From contig CM066924.1 in NCBI GenBank assembly GCA_033964015.1, positions 10,079,077 to 10,143,076 on the forward strand: a stretch of 64,000 nucleotides of DNA. Direction: 5' to 3'. This DNA is from Scolanthus callimorphus. Lineage: Eukaryota; Cnidaria; Anthozoa; Actiniaria; Edwardsiidae. Each line of letters opens with the position of its first letter. Position 1 is the first letter of the stretch. The position numbers and the translations under genes were made by a program. Below, piece after piece: positions 34,085 to 44,877 of this stretch. The notes under the pieces were generated by a model, which was given only the letters and a program-made list of their open reading frames with translations, was not told the origin of the DNA and ran no database searches.

Positions 34085-34640
34085 TCGACGTAATACGCGA
34101 TTAAACATAGTGTTCATTATAGTAGAGAGACGTTCATGTCGATGGCGACGACGACGTGGAACACCCATCAGAGGATAATCAGAATTCATGAATAATGCTT
34201 GAGATGCAAGTATGGCGAATACAATGTCAAACGTTCCATCGTCAATGTCAAAAGCAATGGTTGCAATATCTATAAAGAGATAGAAAAGAAAAGTCTCAGT
34301 TCAGAGAGAGAGAAGAGTTCTCACTTCAGAGATGGCTTTAAGTCTGATACCCCATTTGGATGCTGGTTGTGCATGTGTATAGATAGGCCGAGCATGTAGA
34401 CGTAGACTTGTCACGGGGATTCTGACATGAAGCACTTTATAATAAGTTAGTTGCCATAGCCCATCAGATGATGAGGGGATTAACCGATACTTCTATATTC
34501 CGACAACACCTACTGTACCTCCACGCTTTTTACTTGATGATGGGCATGAAACAGCTAGTGATGTTAATGATCTTGTTGACCTGTTCAGTCTATCTCCTTC
34601 CCGATTGAGAAGCTGTCCGATCTTGCTTGCTCTACGATGC
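34085..34640 (-). pseudogene. RING-associated gene relic (outer copy)
   Basis: Corresponds to about 45410-45990 of the inner element (the 150-residue minus-strand gene and flank). Shared anchors are ATCGACGTAATA, TTCATGTCGATGGCGACGAC and GACTTGTCACGGG. It is riddled with small indels. The RING-bearing neighbour and the divergent promoter have been deleted, so the sequence passes straight into PolB. Confidence 0.75.
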
Positions 34641-34649
34641 GTAGGTCCA

Positions 34650-35570
34650 CGTTAATTGTGGTTCAATTTTGCCATAAAGGAACTGAGGAGGAGATGGAAT
34701 GGTAGCGAGTTTAGAATCCACCCCAATTACATCATCTCGTTTCCTGCTCCAGCTCTGAAGAATCCCATGAAGATGAAGATGAGTATAGTTCGAGTACGTG
34801 ATCGGGATAATCTTTGTGCTGCACGTGCTTTTGCGATTGGAATCGCTTTCCATACCGGATCAAAACGGGATTATAGGTAGTCATGTATCGCCCATGGCAA
34901 AGAAACAGCGATAATCTCACTCAACGTAAAAAAGCGAAAGAGTTGCATCGACAGGCTTGCGTACCTGAAGGAGAGTGTGGTCTTGAAGAACTGAAAATGT
35001 TCCAAACGTATTTGGCTCCAGAAGGGATTAGGCTCTACGTCGTGTCCAGAGAACATATGAACGCCTTTATTTGGCAAGGTGATTTGGAAGATCCTGCACA
35101 TCATTTGTACTTGTACCTTGAAGAAGGCCATTACCATTTTATCACTAGCATGAAAGGTCTCCTGGGTAAAAGCTACTTCTGCACCCAATGTAACATGGGA
35201 TACTCAAGTCATGACAAGCACAAATGCATTGACCTATGTTATTCCTGTGGTGAAGGGAACTGTTCTCCTGCGAGTGCACCAGAAGATGAAAATGGTACCA
35301 TACGATGGAACTGGCAACAATGTACCGATTGTCGTCGTCGCTTCCGTACCCAGCAATGTTTTGACAACCATCGTCGCGTGAAAAAGCATGGACCCGCGAA
35401 TAATGAAAAGGAATGGTCGCGGTGTCAAAAGTTACACAAGTGTGAAGAATGTGGTGATATGGTGGATGTCTTAGACAAGAGACGGCAAGACAAACCTCAC
35501 AAGTGTGGCGAATACGTGTGCCACGTCTGCAAAAAGATGGTTGACAAAGATCACTTACGTTATGTTCCCA
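34650..35570 (+). pseudogene. DNA polymerase B N-terminal relic (outer copy)
   Basis: Only the OTU-like and zinc-finger part of PolB remains. RVRDRDNLCAARAFAIG is followed by a stop (34877), and a second frame continues from LTQRKKAKELHRQACVPEG to CHVCKKMVDKDHLRYVP. It then fuses abruptly at about 35570 to integrase sequence (FAWIRFQPSYTLNKP). Relative to the inner element about 3.07 kb, containing the whole exonuclease and polymerase domains, is deleted. Confidence 0.85.
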
Positions 35571-35619
35571 TCTTTGCTTGGATACGGTTTCAACCGTCAT
35601 ATACACTCAATAAACCGTA
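35571..35619 (+). pseudogene. Integrase relic, first fragment (outer copy)
   Basis: Corresponds to about residues 57-72 of the inner integrase. It ends at the GTA target site of the element at 35620. Confidence 0.8.
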
Positions 35620-37581
35620 GGCCATGTGCACGATGTTGATACCCAATTCAAAACAGCCTGCGAGCCGAGACAATATATTTAATATTTTCCCATAGTGTGA
35701 ATATTAAAGGCCCATTTTCAGCATGCAAATAGTTCTATTGCTGATGCATATTTTTATGTAAAACATTTGGCCATATATAGAAAATAGTGAGAAAAGTAGG
35801 CGTTTTTAGTCCCAGAAATGAAACAGTCAGCGTTACAATTTCTAGACAAAAAATCTAAAAAGTTAAATATTTCATTCCTGCTTCGTGTTTAGAAGAAATG
35901 GTACCACTCGCTGAGATAATAATAATAATAATAACTATTTTTAAAATACGCATTTTGCTGAACGCCTCAATGCGCTTACATTTCAAAGAACTATAAAATT
36001 ATATATGCATAAGATATAAAAATGGCATAAAAAGATTAAAAAGTATAAAAAATAAAATGGGTGGGAGTATACATTAGGAAAATCAGTTGATACACATGAA
36101 CTATAGATAAACACAAAGTGGTTAGTTTGATGGGACCTTTGATACTAATGTGTAAAAAAAGCGAAAATGTAGCGTGAGAACGATGTCAGCTTTATGCTAC
36201 CGATTGCTGTACGCCAAATTTCATACCGCTATGAACTTTTTTCAGCAAAGCAGATAAAGAAAAAAAAACACGGTGATAAGGTGCAAATGAATTGTTGTTT
36301 CAAATTCTGTACGTATTATCCTGGGACCACGTTTCAGTTCTGTACAAAAATGTCAAAACTAGCGTGAGAAAGGGTTTGCGTTGGGTTTGGCGTTCAGTTT
36401 TTAAATGGTATCCGTAGCGTTGCAATCTGGCGTTGCACTATCGCATTGCGATTGTTTAATTTTAGCGTTGCGTTTTAAGCGTTTTTTTGGCGTTGCATTC
36501 AGCGTTGCATTTACGCGTTGCGATTGCTTGGAGTGTTTTTTATTTGGCGTTGCGTTTAACGTTGCATTTAGTTTTCATTGATTTCAGCGTTGCATTTTTA
36601 TGATTGCCTTTGTAAAATGAAAGACAAATGCACAACGCTTACTTGAATCAAGGCAACGAAAAAAGTAGGACAGCAAAACAGGTCAAAGAAATATTATGAA
36701 AAGAAAAAAACAACAAATAATCGAAAAAAGGAAGCTTTTTTATACCCCTTCAGCAGAATTGTCTGTATCAAAAAATAGGAGAGCAGACATAACTTTTAGA
36801 GCAATGGTATTAATAGAGAAAAGGGTTATGTGGTGTATGAAGCAGAATGAGACCCTCACTTTTGATAATGTGGTGGCTCTTAAAAGAGCCGTTTATTGGA
36901 TGCACTCTCAATGCACGAGCCCTTAAAGACGATCTATCTCCTCTAACTCCGAGATAACAGTGCTCTGATAATTTGTCATTGACTTGAGTATTGGTTTGAT
37001 GTCGTAAATGAATTCTCTGGAAGAAAGTACAACCAACATTTCTTGCGTGTTCACATTTTCTTGACAGGCCCATTCCAACACGCGTAAATATGGCAAGAGG
37101 CTGGGCAGTCTTTCTTGTACATAATTTATAAAGTTTAGCTCATCGAAACATACAAGTCTCTCATCCGAAAGTTCTGACATCTCTGATTCTTCGAATTCAC
37201 CACAATGTGATAAGTAAGCTTATAGTCAATCAAAACGGTTAAAAAAGAAGTCGCCTTCAACAACAATGATAAAATGCAACGAAAACGCAACACTAAAATA
37301 CAACGCACCAATACAACGGTAAAAGATAACGCTCATTTAAAAAAAATGCAACGTTTAATTCGACGTTCAAATGCAACGGCAAAAGGCAACGCTAATTTAA
37401 ATGTAACGCTAAAATGCAATGCGAAAATGCAATGCTAAAATGCCACGCTAAAATGCAACGCTAAAATGCAGCACTAAAATGCAATGCTAAAATGCAACAT
37501 TAAATACATGCTAAAAGACGCAACGGTCGCAACTGATTTTCGGGTGTAACGCAGTTGGGTACCAACATCGTGCACATGGCC
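35620..37581. mobile_element. Harbinger-like inverted-repeat element with GTA duplication
   Basis: The termini GGCCATGTGCACGATGTTG are inverted copies over about 27 bp with one mismatch. GTA flanks both sides (35617-35619 and 37582-37584). A 3-bp duplication and GG-start suggest PIF/Harbinger, though GTA is not the commonest target. The interior has GCGTTGC-rich sequence at 36400-36600 and an oppositely oriented array of about 14-bp ATGCAACGCTAAA units at 37265-37515. Two short frames between (36696-36926 plus, 36923-37180 minus) are unrecognised. Probably non-autonomous. Confidence 0.8.
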
Positions 37582-37584
37582 GTA

Positions 37585-38694
37585 CCGTCGTCGTTTTCCA
37601 CGCAATCGTGTGGTGGTGCAAGGTATCGACGAACAATGGCAAGCGGATTTGTGTGACATGCAAGCGTACAGAGCCAAAAATAATGGCTACAACTACATTT
37701 TAACCGTCATTGACGTGTTAAGGTTACTGAGAACCTTCGCGCACGTCCTCGGAAAAACAATCATACTCGTCCTTAGTTTAACCAAAACATGTCAACCTAT
37801 ATATCGTTGGAAAGCTTATAGAATGGACTAGCGGGCTATGGCAAAAAGAAGCAACTTTTTAGTAAATATACTTTTTATGAAGGTTTTATAAACAATTTCA
37901 GTGTGACATTTTCAAGAGCTATCGCTGCAGAACTGCTTGCCCTTGACTCTCAAGAAACACATTGTTTTAATCCTTAAAGGTGTTTCTCAAAAACCGTGTC
38001 TGCGTTTTTTTAAATTTTGTTTAGTTCAAAAGTTAAGAATTTTTTACATTTTTAGAGCGTGAAAATTCTATAAAATTTGACCTTGGAAATTTAAAAGTTC
38101 CATAACTTTTAAACTAAGCAAAATTAAAACGTTAAAACATGGATGTGGCGATGGTTCACCTACAATTAAACACGACGTTACATTGACGTGCTTCCGCAAC
38201 TGATGCACAATTACAATCATTCGTATCATCGAAGCATTCGTCGTGCTCCTGTTGACGTCACGTTAGCCAATGCTCAAGACGTGTGGCATACCTTGTACCA
38301 GAAGAAGAAGAAGACCAAGGCTAAGAAGAGGAAGCCAAAACCTAAATTTCAAGTGAAAGATTTAGTACGTATTAGCAAGGTCAAACACGTGTTTGCAAAA
38401 AGCTATTTACCGAACTGGACGGAAGAAGTGTTTACGATTGCTTATCGGATGACGGCATGGGAGTCCTATGCGTATCGACTACGCGAATACGATGGTGCGT
38501 TGTTGGAAGGACAATTTTATGAACAAGAATTGCAAAAAGTCAGCATGGATGAACAAAAAGTTGTCTTTCGTATCGACAAAATTGCCAAGAGCCGTGGGAA
38601 AGGACGTCAAGAAGAGTACTTGGTTCATTGGCGTTGCTGGCCTGATAAGTACGACAGTTGGATCTTAGCTAGTCAAGTGCATAAAATCGTCTGA
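37585..38694 (+). pseudogene. Integrase relic, second fragment (outer copy)
   Basis: Reads RRRFPRNRVVVQGIDEQWQA and the first catalytic Asp. At about 37720 foreign sequence of some 410 bp replaces the part that holds the second Asp and the Glu. Homology returns at about 38131 and the C-terminal part with chromodomain (EEYLVHWRCWPDKYDSWI) is open to 38694. The replaced segment has no clear inverted ends. Catalytically dead. Confidence 0.85.
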
Positions 38695-38724
38695 GATACC
38701 ATCAAGGACATCAAATGCATCAGG

Positions 38725-39570
38725 ATGTCTACTCGATCTGACCTGGTGATTACGCTGGCAAGCAATGCTATCGAAGATGCTCTGCCCAACAACAAAACAG
38801 GCGATTTTACCATACGAGCCAAATATCCTATCGATGTGCTTGAAGGATCATGGGAAATGACGCTTACCAACATCATCTATTCCCATACGTGGAGTTTGCT
38901 GCGTGAAGAAGATCTTGACCTGTGGATCCTTACCACCAAGGATTCAGACAAAAGCAATATATGGATAAAATACAAGTTACCCAAAGGAAAGTACAACAAC
39001 GTGCAAGATGTTGTGAAAGGCATGAAGAACGTTGCCAATCGTTTTAAAGCGGATGAAGCCAAACGAAGAGCAAGACCAGGCGAATCAGACAAAACGAATA
39101 AATTTGAATTTGAGTGTACTCATCTATCCACGATTAGCATGGGCCTTAGGATTTCACACGGCAAGACCAATCACACTCAATATACTCGAGAAACCTCTAG
39201 AGTTTGAAAAGGGTACTGTTAGCACTATTAGACTTACTACTGATAACGTTGGAGATTGGTATGCGATTATAGCGGATAGATAGCCTTCACCTCATGCCTT
39301 CGAGTTCGTGAAGATGTACATCCGTTCCAAAGCTTTTACGTGTACACAGACATTGTGGACTCGCATATTGTGATGGGAAGTGACGCCAACAACTTATTAC
39401 GTACCTTTGTTCCTGAAGGAAAACCTGGATTCCCTGTGGAACGAAACTTTCTCAATCCTTACTACTTGCCACTACCGTACTCAAATCATCAACAAGATCC
39501 GTGTCATTTCAGGCGCCGTACAGGTGACACTACATTTGCGTCGTGTGCGATTTGCCTAGAAGAACTGGAA
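38725..39570 (+). pseudogene. Penton (minor capsid) relic (outer copy)
   Basis: Begins MSTRSDLVITLASNAIEDAL like the inner penton. A deletion and frame change occur near 39110 and another near 39285, and a further indel near 39470 shifts the conserved C-terminal strand region. No complete capsid protein can be made. Confidence 0.85.
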
Positions 39571-39571
39571 T

Positions 39572-39973
39572 ATGGTGTGGTACAACGATATGTTGAATAT
39601 GGCTCGCGGTGCTTTAGGATCTCTACCACCACTACAGAAAGGAAAGGGGCCCTTTATCTATGTTCCACCTCGTCTACAAAAAGGAAATGGAGTGTTCCGT
39701 GGACGCCCTGTACCACAAGTAGGTTATGGACCTTTCCGTGGGTACCCTGTGCCAGCACAAATGGGATTTGGTATAGGTGGTGTCGGAGGCGTATTACGTT
39801 CCATTGGAAGAGACTTTGTTCCTTACTTGCCTTCTGGTGGACTCGCTACCCAAGGTCTACGTAAACAACAAGGGGGTGGTGCTTGTCAACCCCTAAAACG
39901 TCGTCGTCGTCGTCAGCCTAAGACCGTCATGACTAAACGTCGTCGTTGTCATACCAAGGACATTTTTGATTAA
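39572..39973 (+). CDS. Basic Gly/Pro-rich virion protein (outer copy, still open)
   Basis: Unlike its neighbours this gene is uninterrupted (133 residues against 139 in the inner copy). It has the same VPQVGYGPFRGYPVPAQMGF run, a GGVGGVLRSIGRDFVP helix and the arginine-rich tail KRRRRRQP. With both flanking capsid genes dead it is unlikely to serve a virion; it may be open by chance or be recent enough not to have decayed. Confidence 0.7.
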   Translation: MVWYNDMLNMARGALGSLPPLQKGKGPFIYVPPRLQKGNGVFRGRPVPQVGYGPFRGYPVPAQMGFGIGGVGGVLRSIGRDFVPYLPSGGLATQGLRKQQGGGACQPLKRRRRRQPKTVMTKRRRCHTKDIFD

Positions 39974-41055
39974 GGAAAAACAGTTATAAAAGACTTGGAC
40001 ATGGATTAATTCTAATCAGTTGGACATCACCTCAACTACTGTCAAGAGCTCCTCAACATGAGTGTTCATTCAGATTCGCTTGCTGCTGCCAATCTAGGCA
40101 TGGTACCACCAACAGATGTGGCTGTGACATCAGGCCGCTACGTTGAGTATTCACCCACGGACAAAGGGGCCAAGTACTATAAGTTCATCATTCGTAGGGG
40201 TCCTACAATGATTGATTTGAAAAAGAGTCATTTCCGTGTCGTGGCCAATATCACCAAAGCTGATGGTACTTCTGCAATTGAAGCAGCCACTAAAGTGGAA
40301 CCTGTCAATAACTTTCTTCACTCAATGATCCGAAGTGACTGTGAAATTGAACGATCAAGCCGTCACCTTGCAAACCGACGCGTATGCGTATCGTGCCTTC
40401 ATCGAGACGTTGTTGAATTATCCTAGAGAAGCTCAAGAATCGTATCTGGAATGTGCCATGTGGAAAAAAGACAGTGGCACCATGGATCAATTTAATCCTG
40501 GAGCCACAGGCGCTAATAAGAATCCAGGGTTAAAGGCACGTGCAGAACGTATTAAAACCGGTCAAAAAGTGTGCATGGAAGGCCCCTTGTGTTGTGATCT
40601 CTTTCATTCCGGACGCTACCTTCTGGACGACAAAAATCAAGTTTGATATGCATCATACGTCCTTCTCTCTGATGTCGGCACCGAAAAGATCGTCATCGAG
40701 GACTTTATCCTACGCATGTATCACGTGAACCCTGCCCCTAACGTCAAGTTAAACCATCGTGAACTCATGACAGGATCTAATGCACGTACTGCCAAGTACC
40801 CTGTGACGTCAGCCATTGTGAAGACCCTACAAATTGGTAATGGATCCTTGACCCATTATGAAGGAGACTTGTTCCAAGGACTCGTTCCTAAACGTATGAT
40901 TTTAGGGATGGTAGAGAATGCTGCCTACAATGGCGACAAGGGGAAGAATCCATTCAATTTCCAAATGTTTACCTTGTCTACAATCAAAGTAACCGTGGAT
41001 GGACAAGAGACCCCCTATGGAACACTGTCTACCATTGATGACAAGGATATAGATA

Positions 41056-42023
41056 CACCTATTTCAATTAACGTTGCTCTGCAAAACGTAAAACCATGAA
41101 CCATGCATCATAATGAAGACGCTATTTCTCGTATTTTCCTCGAGTTTGGCAAACCAAACTAAACTAAAACCACCCCATGGCACTTTGTTTACTACTTTGA
41201 GACACACTTTGGCGTGAACCGCTTCGTTTTAGGCAGGAATTACCATTTCGACTTATGAACCATGGTTCATGGTTTTACGTTTTGCAGAGCAACGTTAAGG
41301 TATGAGTATACCTTTGCGTGAGGGATGTGAATTTTTTGCGAAAAAAATCACTGTCGCGTCATTATTTACACTACAAGGGCCATTTATATATCGTTTTAAA
41401 GCTTATGGAACGGCCTTACTTACTACGTGGTATATTTCTATGCAACGTTACTTTGATAGATCGTTTTTGTCGTTTTGTGCTTCAAACGAAAAGTACCAAT
41501 TTTTGCTTTTTAAGAGCTCCTGCCACTTCCAGTTAATGTTAAAAGCTCCAGATTTCCGCAAGCTCCAGATTTCCTTAGGGGGCGATTTGAAAAAGGTGTG
41601 CGGGATTATTGATATTTTACGTATTTGCAGAAATATCGCGTAAAACAGGTTGGAAATCGATATTTTTGGCAATGCTAACACAAAAATTAGCATAGAATTT
41701 GTTTTGAAATTAAAATCAAAAATCCCGCACACCTTTTTTTAGATCGCCTTCTAAAGAATAGATTTTGCTTAAATTTGGAGCTGTGCAATTTAATTGGAAG
41801 AAGCTGGAACTTTTTAAAGAAAGTTGGTACTTTTTTCTTTAGAGCTAAAAAAATGTATGTTCATGTACAATATAATGAAAACAAAACCATTCATCAGATA
41901 GACCAACCTTTTAGCTTTAAAATGATATATGAACGACGCTTGTGGTGTAAATTGTGACGCGATACGAATTTTTTTCCCGCAACACCCCTCAAAGGTATAC
42001 TCATACCTTAATTGAAACAGGTG
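41056..42023. mobile_element. TA-flanked DNA element in the outer MCP gene
   Basis: Ends CACCTATTTCAATTAA and, inverted, CACCTGTTTCAATTAAGG, flanked by TA (41054-41055 and 42024-42025). Subterminal AGGTATGAGTATACCTTT occurs at both ends. At its left end the repeat is split by the TTAA-flanked MITE at 41072-41294. No transposase frame is recognised. It could be Tc1/mariner-like or another 2-bp-duplication family. Confidence 0.8.
41072..41294. mobile_element. 223-bp MITE with TTAA duplication
   Basis: Inverted ends CGTTGCTCTGCAAAACGTAA extend to about 35 bp. TTAA on both sides (41068-41071 and 41295-41298) suggests piggyBac- or Kolobok-type mobilisation. It lies inside the left terminal repeat of the element at 41056, making a third level of nesting. 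Confidence 0.85.
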
Positions 42024-42287
42024 TATGTACCACATGTTGTTCGATAACGTGTGTGGTAACTACCGGGGCCAAGGACTCAACCTTGCGTTTGACGAGTTCA
42101 AGGAAGGTTATGCATTGTTTGCCTACGACTTTACAACAGCAGGCAATGCCTCGTCAGGGTACTTCCAACCTCAATATAAAGGCAACCGACCTGCCACCGC
42201 CCAAGTGAACACCATTGTCATCTACGGCGAGTTCAACAACACCATCGAGGTGGACCAATTAGGCCAAGTGATTTACGACATTCAAGG

Positions 42288-42798
42288 ATGAACACGGATC
42301 AGTTGGAACTGCTAGTACACAACGATCCAAAGTTAAACCCTGTGTTTGGTGGCGTGTTTCCATCGGATTTGCTACCTACTAAAGTACCATTTCCCAATCA
42401 AGCCCACTTCATGAACGTGGATCCAAGCGATCGTCCAGGATCTCATTGGTTAGCCGTGTACTTTACACCTAAGACGTATGGTCATAGTGTATGGTCAAGC
42501 CATTGCGAAATTTTGCAAGTTACGTCCACAACTTGTGTACAACTCTCGTAGGATTCAAGCCATGGACTCTGACGTATGTGGACAACATTGTTTGTTCTTC
42601 TTGTGGAACCCTGTACGTGGCAAACATCATGGAACGGTAGTTGCTATGTTTACACCTAATTTACAATGGAACGATCAGAATGTTCGCACCTTTGTGCGTG
42701 ATCGATTTTTACGACAACGACAAGTACCTTGTAATCCTAAGCGTCGTCGTCAATGCGCTCTTGTTCAGCGCTCTTTGTTACGTATGTTAAAGTTATAA
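42288..42798 (+). pseudogene. PRO: Adenain-like protease relic (outer copy)
   Basis: Overlaps the MCP end as in the inner copy and keeps the active-site His (GSHWLAVYF) and the Q...CGQHC block. A short deletion with frame change around 42475 removes the segment with the acidic catalytic residue. Inactive. Confidence 0.85.
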
Positions 42799-42894
42799 TA
42801 AAATTGATGTTTCATCACCAATGTTGTTGTTGTTGTTGTTAGGTATATAGTAAGGTGTAGGTTAAGGCAAAGGTCCATATGGTATCTAGACGTC

Positions 42895-43510
42895 TGCTTT
42901 GACGATCGTCGTTTTCGTTGTCCATGTAGCATTTTGGTAGAATCGGGTAAAACCACGTTTACACACCAATTGCTTCAACAAGTAGCTCATGCGTTTAACA
43001 AACAATTTCGAAAAATTATGTATTGTTACGGAGAATTGCAACCGTTGTTTACGTCTATTCAACAAAAACTGGGTGTGACATTTCATCAAGGACTCCCAGA
43101 CAACGTCACCGACTTGGTTGGTCCTCACGATACTCCAAGCCTCTTGGTGATGGACGATTAAATGGATCAAATGGATCGTGTGGTACGCGTGTTTATACAG
43201 GAATCCCATCGTCACAACATCACCACGTTGTTTTTAACACAGAACTTGTTTCCGCCCAATAAGCACGCACTTACCATTTCGCTCAACACGCATTACATCG
43301 TGTTGTTCAAGAATCCAAGAGATCGTTTAGGCGTACAGATGTTAGCCCAACAAGCGTTTCCTGGACGTGTTCCTTACGTGATGGATGCCTTTCGTCAAGC
43401 CACCGAAGAAATACATGTTGGATTTTTTTAATCCAATGACACCAGAACAATGTCGTTTACGATCCCATATTCTTCCTAAACAGTTTCCCATGTACGTCTC
43501 CACTGATGGA
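42895..43510 (+). pseudogene. ATP: Packaging ATPase relic (outer copy)
   Basis: The start ATG is replaced by TTG. A 12-bp deletion removes the first part of the Walker A loop, leaving ESGKTTF. A stop follows the Walker B aspartates (VMDD then TAA at 43159), and a frame change lies near 43415. Cannot hydrolyse ATP. Confidence 0.9.
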
Positions 43511-43570
43511 TAGATCTATAAAGAGTAGGAGACGATCCAGGATCACTTCATTTGTGTACAACCATTCTCC

Positions 43571-44249
43571 ATGGCAAGAACTCGAGGTGGTGCTAATGCA
43601 GGACAACGTGCTTTAGCTGCGTGGGATCAAAGACTTGGTTTAGCAACAACGCCTGCTGGTCGTGGTCGTGCACGTCTTCCAGCAAGTACACGAGCCAATC
43701 GAGGACGTGGAACTGTTAGCGTTGTTGGTGGAACACCACGACCCCAACGCCCCATTGGAAGAAAATCACCACCTGCAAGTTATCGTTCCCCAACGTTAAC
43801 ACCTGCTGCTCGTGCTGCCTTATCTGCTTTAAGTGGTAGCAGAAGCAGTAGCAGCGGTGGTAGCAACCAAAGGAGTAGTACTCCAAGTTCAACAAGTCCT
43901 TTAGTTGGCCCTCGATTCCAACGATTGATGGTTGCTATAAGTCAAGATGCTCGACGTACCACAGCTGCTGCTGCTAAAAGAAGACAAAATGCTATTGCTG
44001 CCATTTCCACTCCACCACCTCTAATCTCTCCAATTGGTACTTCAAGACGAAGTGGTTGTTCTGCTAGCAGTGCTAGAAGAAGTCTTTTTAGTACTACTCC
44101 AAGTCCAGCTGCTGCTGCTTCTGGTGGTAGACGAAGTAGCGGAAGTAGTAGACGAAGTAGTGGTAGACGAAGTAGTGGAACTAGTAGACGAAGTGGTGGA
44201 AGCAGTAGACAAAGTAGTGGAAGCAGTAGACGAAGTAGTGGAAGCAGTA
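43571..44249 (+). pseudogene. Ser/Arg-rich core-like gene, split by the inner Polinton
   Basis: Open from ATG 43571 and about as well preserved as the inner copy, with tandem RRSSG-type repeats towards its end. The inner Polinton enters at 44250, so translation would run only two codons past the target site to TAG at 44252. Matching downstream sequence (AGACGACGTGGTGGTGCCAG) resumes at 63959, in the same frame. Confidence 0.9.
44244..44249 (+). repeat. Target-site duplication, left copy (GCAGTA)
   Basis: Six bases directly before the inner Polinton terminus, repeated at 63953-63958. Polintons make 6-bp duplications. Confidence 0.95.
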
Positions 44250-44507
44250 AGTAGTATATAGAGTGGATATACGCCCCACATTTATACGCCCCACTTTATA
44301 CGCCCCACTTTATACGCCCCACATTTATACGCCCCACATTTATACGCCCCACTTTATACGCCCCACTTTATACGCCCCACTTTATACGCCCCACATTATA
44401 CGCCCCACATTATACGCCCCACTTTATACGCCCCACATTTATACGCCCACTTTATACGCCCCACATGTCATCTATAAAAGCTGGTGTGTGAGCGATGTGA
44501 GGTATTC
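44250..44507 (+). repeat. Left terminal inverted repeat
   Basis: Terminus, then 14 units of TACGCCCCACATTTA/TACGCCCCACTTTA (about 44270-44465), then CATCTATAAAAGCTGG and GTGTGTGAGCGATGTGAGGT, identical to the right end in reverse. Identity stops at 44507, just before the GRF-like gene. Confidence 0.95.
44471..44480 (+). promoter_or_regulatory. TATA box in left TIR
   Basis: TCTATAAAAG about 50 bp before the ATG at 44530. The same box in the right TIR faces the orphan gene at 62014-63744, and a copy survives in the outer element near 29180. Confidence 0.75.
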
Positions 44508-44529
44508 AGTTGGCAGAGGTTGTAGAGTA

Positions 44530-44877
44530 ATGAAGTGTTTTTGTGATTACGAAGCAAAGCAAGTAGGAGACGTGTACAAGTGTGGTTGTCCTTTGGATTA
44601 TTCAAAGAAGGTGATTGGTTGTCATTTTTACTTTACGGCATCGGACGCTAAAGCTGTACGAGAAGCTATTCCTGAAGGCACATCGCTGAGTGTGTTTCCA
44701 ACGTGTGACCACGACTTGATTTGTCGCGTTGGTGTCGGGAAAAGAGACTGGAACGAAGGTCGTGTGTATTTTGCTTGTGACGTCCGTGCTCCAAATCCCA
44801 AGTGTGATTCGTTTCTTTGGGCTGAAGAACCCAAGAAGAAGCGCCAGAAAGTATGGAACCCGATGCAAAAAAGTTAG
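44530..44877 (+). CDS. GRF-like zinc-finger protein (115 aa)
   Basis: A small protein starting MKCFCDYEAKQVG. I chose this ATG because it follows the TIR TATA box and avoids an upstream GTG frame through the array. The N-terminal part has a C-x-C ... C-x-C cluster (residues 3, 5, 18, 20) and C31. The C-terminal part has C59, C65, NEGRVYFAC (75-83), C92 and FLWAEE, which resembles the GRF zinc finger ('G-R-x-F/Y-x-x-C ... C-x-x-F-x-W'). GRF domains bind single-stranded nucleic acid in repair and topoisomerase proteins, so a DNA-binding early role is plausible. It ends in a basic KKKRQK tail and overlaps the next gene by 25 bp. A dead copy is at 29238. Confidence 0.75.
   Translation: MKCFCDYEAKQVGDVYKCGCPLDYSKKVIGCHFYFTASDAKAVREAIPEGTSLSVFPTCDHDLICRVGVGKRDWNEGRVYFACDVRAPNPKCDSFLWAEEPKKKRQKVWNPMQKS

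Larger units (their letters stand above)
40058..42291 (+). pseudogene. MCP: Major capsid protein relic (outer copy)
   Basis: Matches the inner MCP in pieces: 40058-40330, 40335-40646, 40650-41055 and 42024-42291. There is a short deletion near the N-terminus, frame changes near 40330 and 40645, a deletion of a short segment near 42185, and the insertion 41056-42023 after an IDDKDID stretch. The double-jelly-roll core cannot be produced. Confidence 0.9.

Noticed and set aside
36696..37180. Transposase in the GTA-flanked element
   Set aside because: The two short frames show no DDE, HTH or Myb motif that I can see.
39340..39864. 174-residue ORF in the outer penton region
   Set aside because: Its second half is an out-of-frame reading of the basic Gly/Pro-rich gene; it results from the indel near 39470.
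44263..44529. N-terminal extension of the GRF-like protein through the array (RPTLYAPLYTPHI repeats)
   Set aside because: It starts with GTG and would lie upstream of the TATA box in the TIR; the ATG at 44530 is the natural start.
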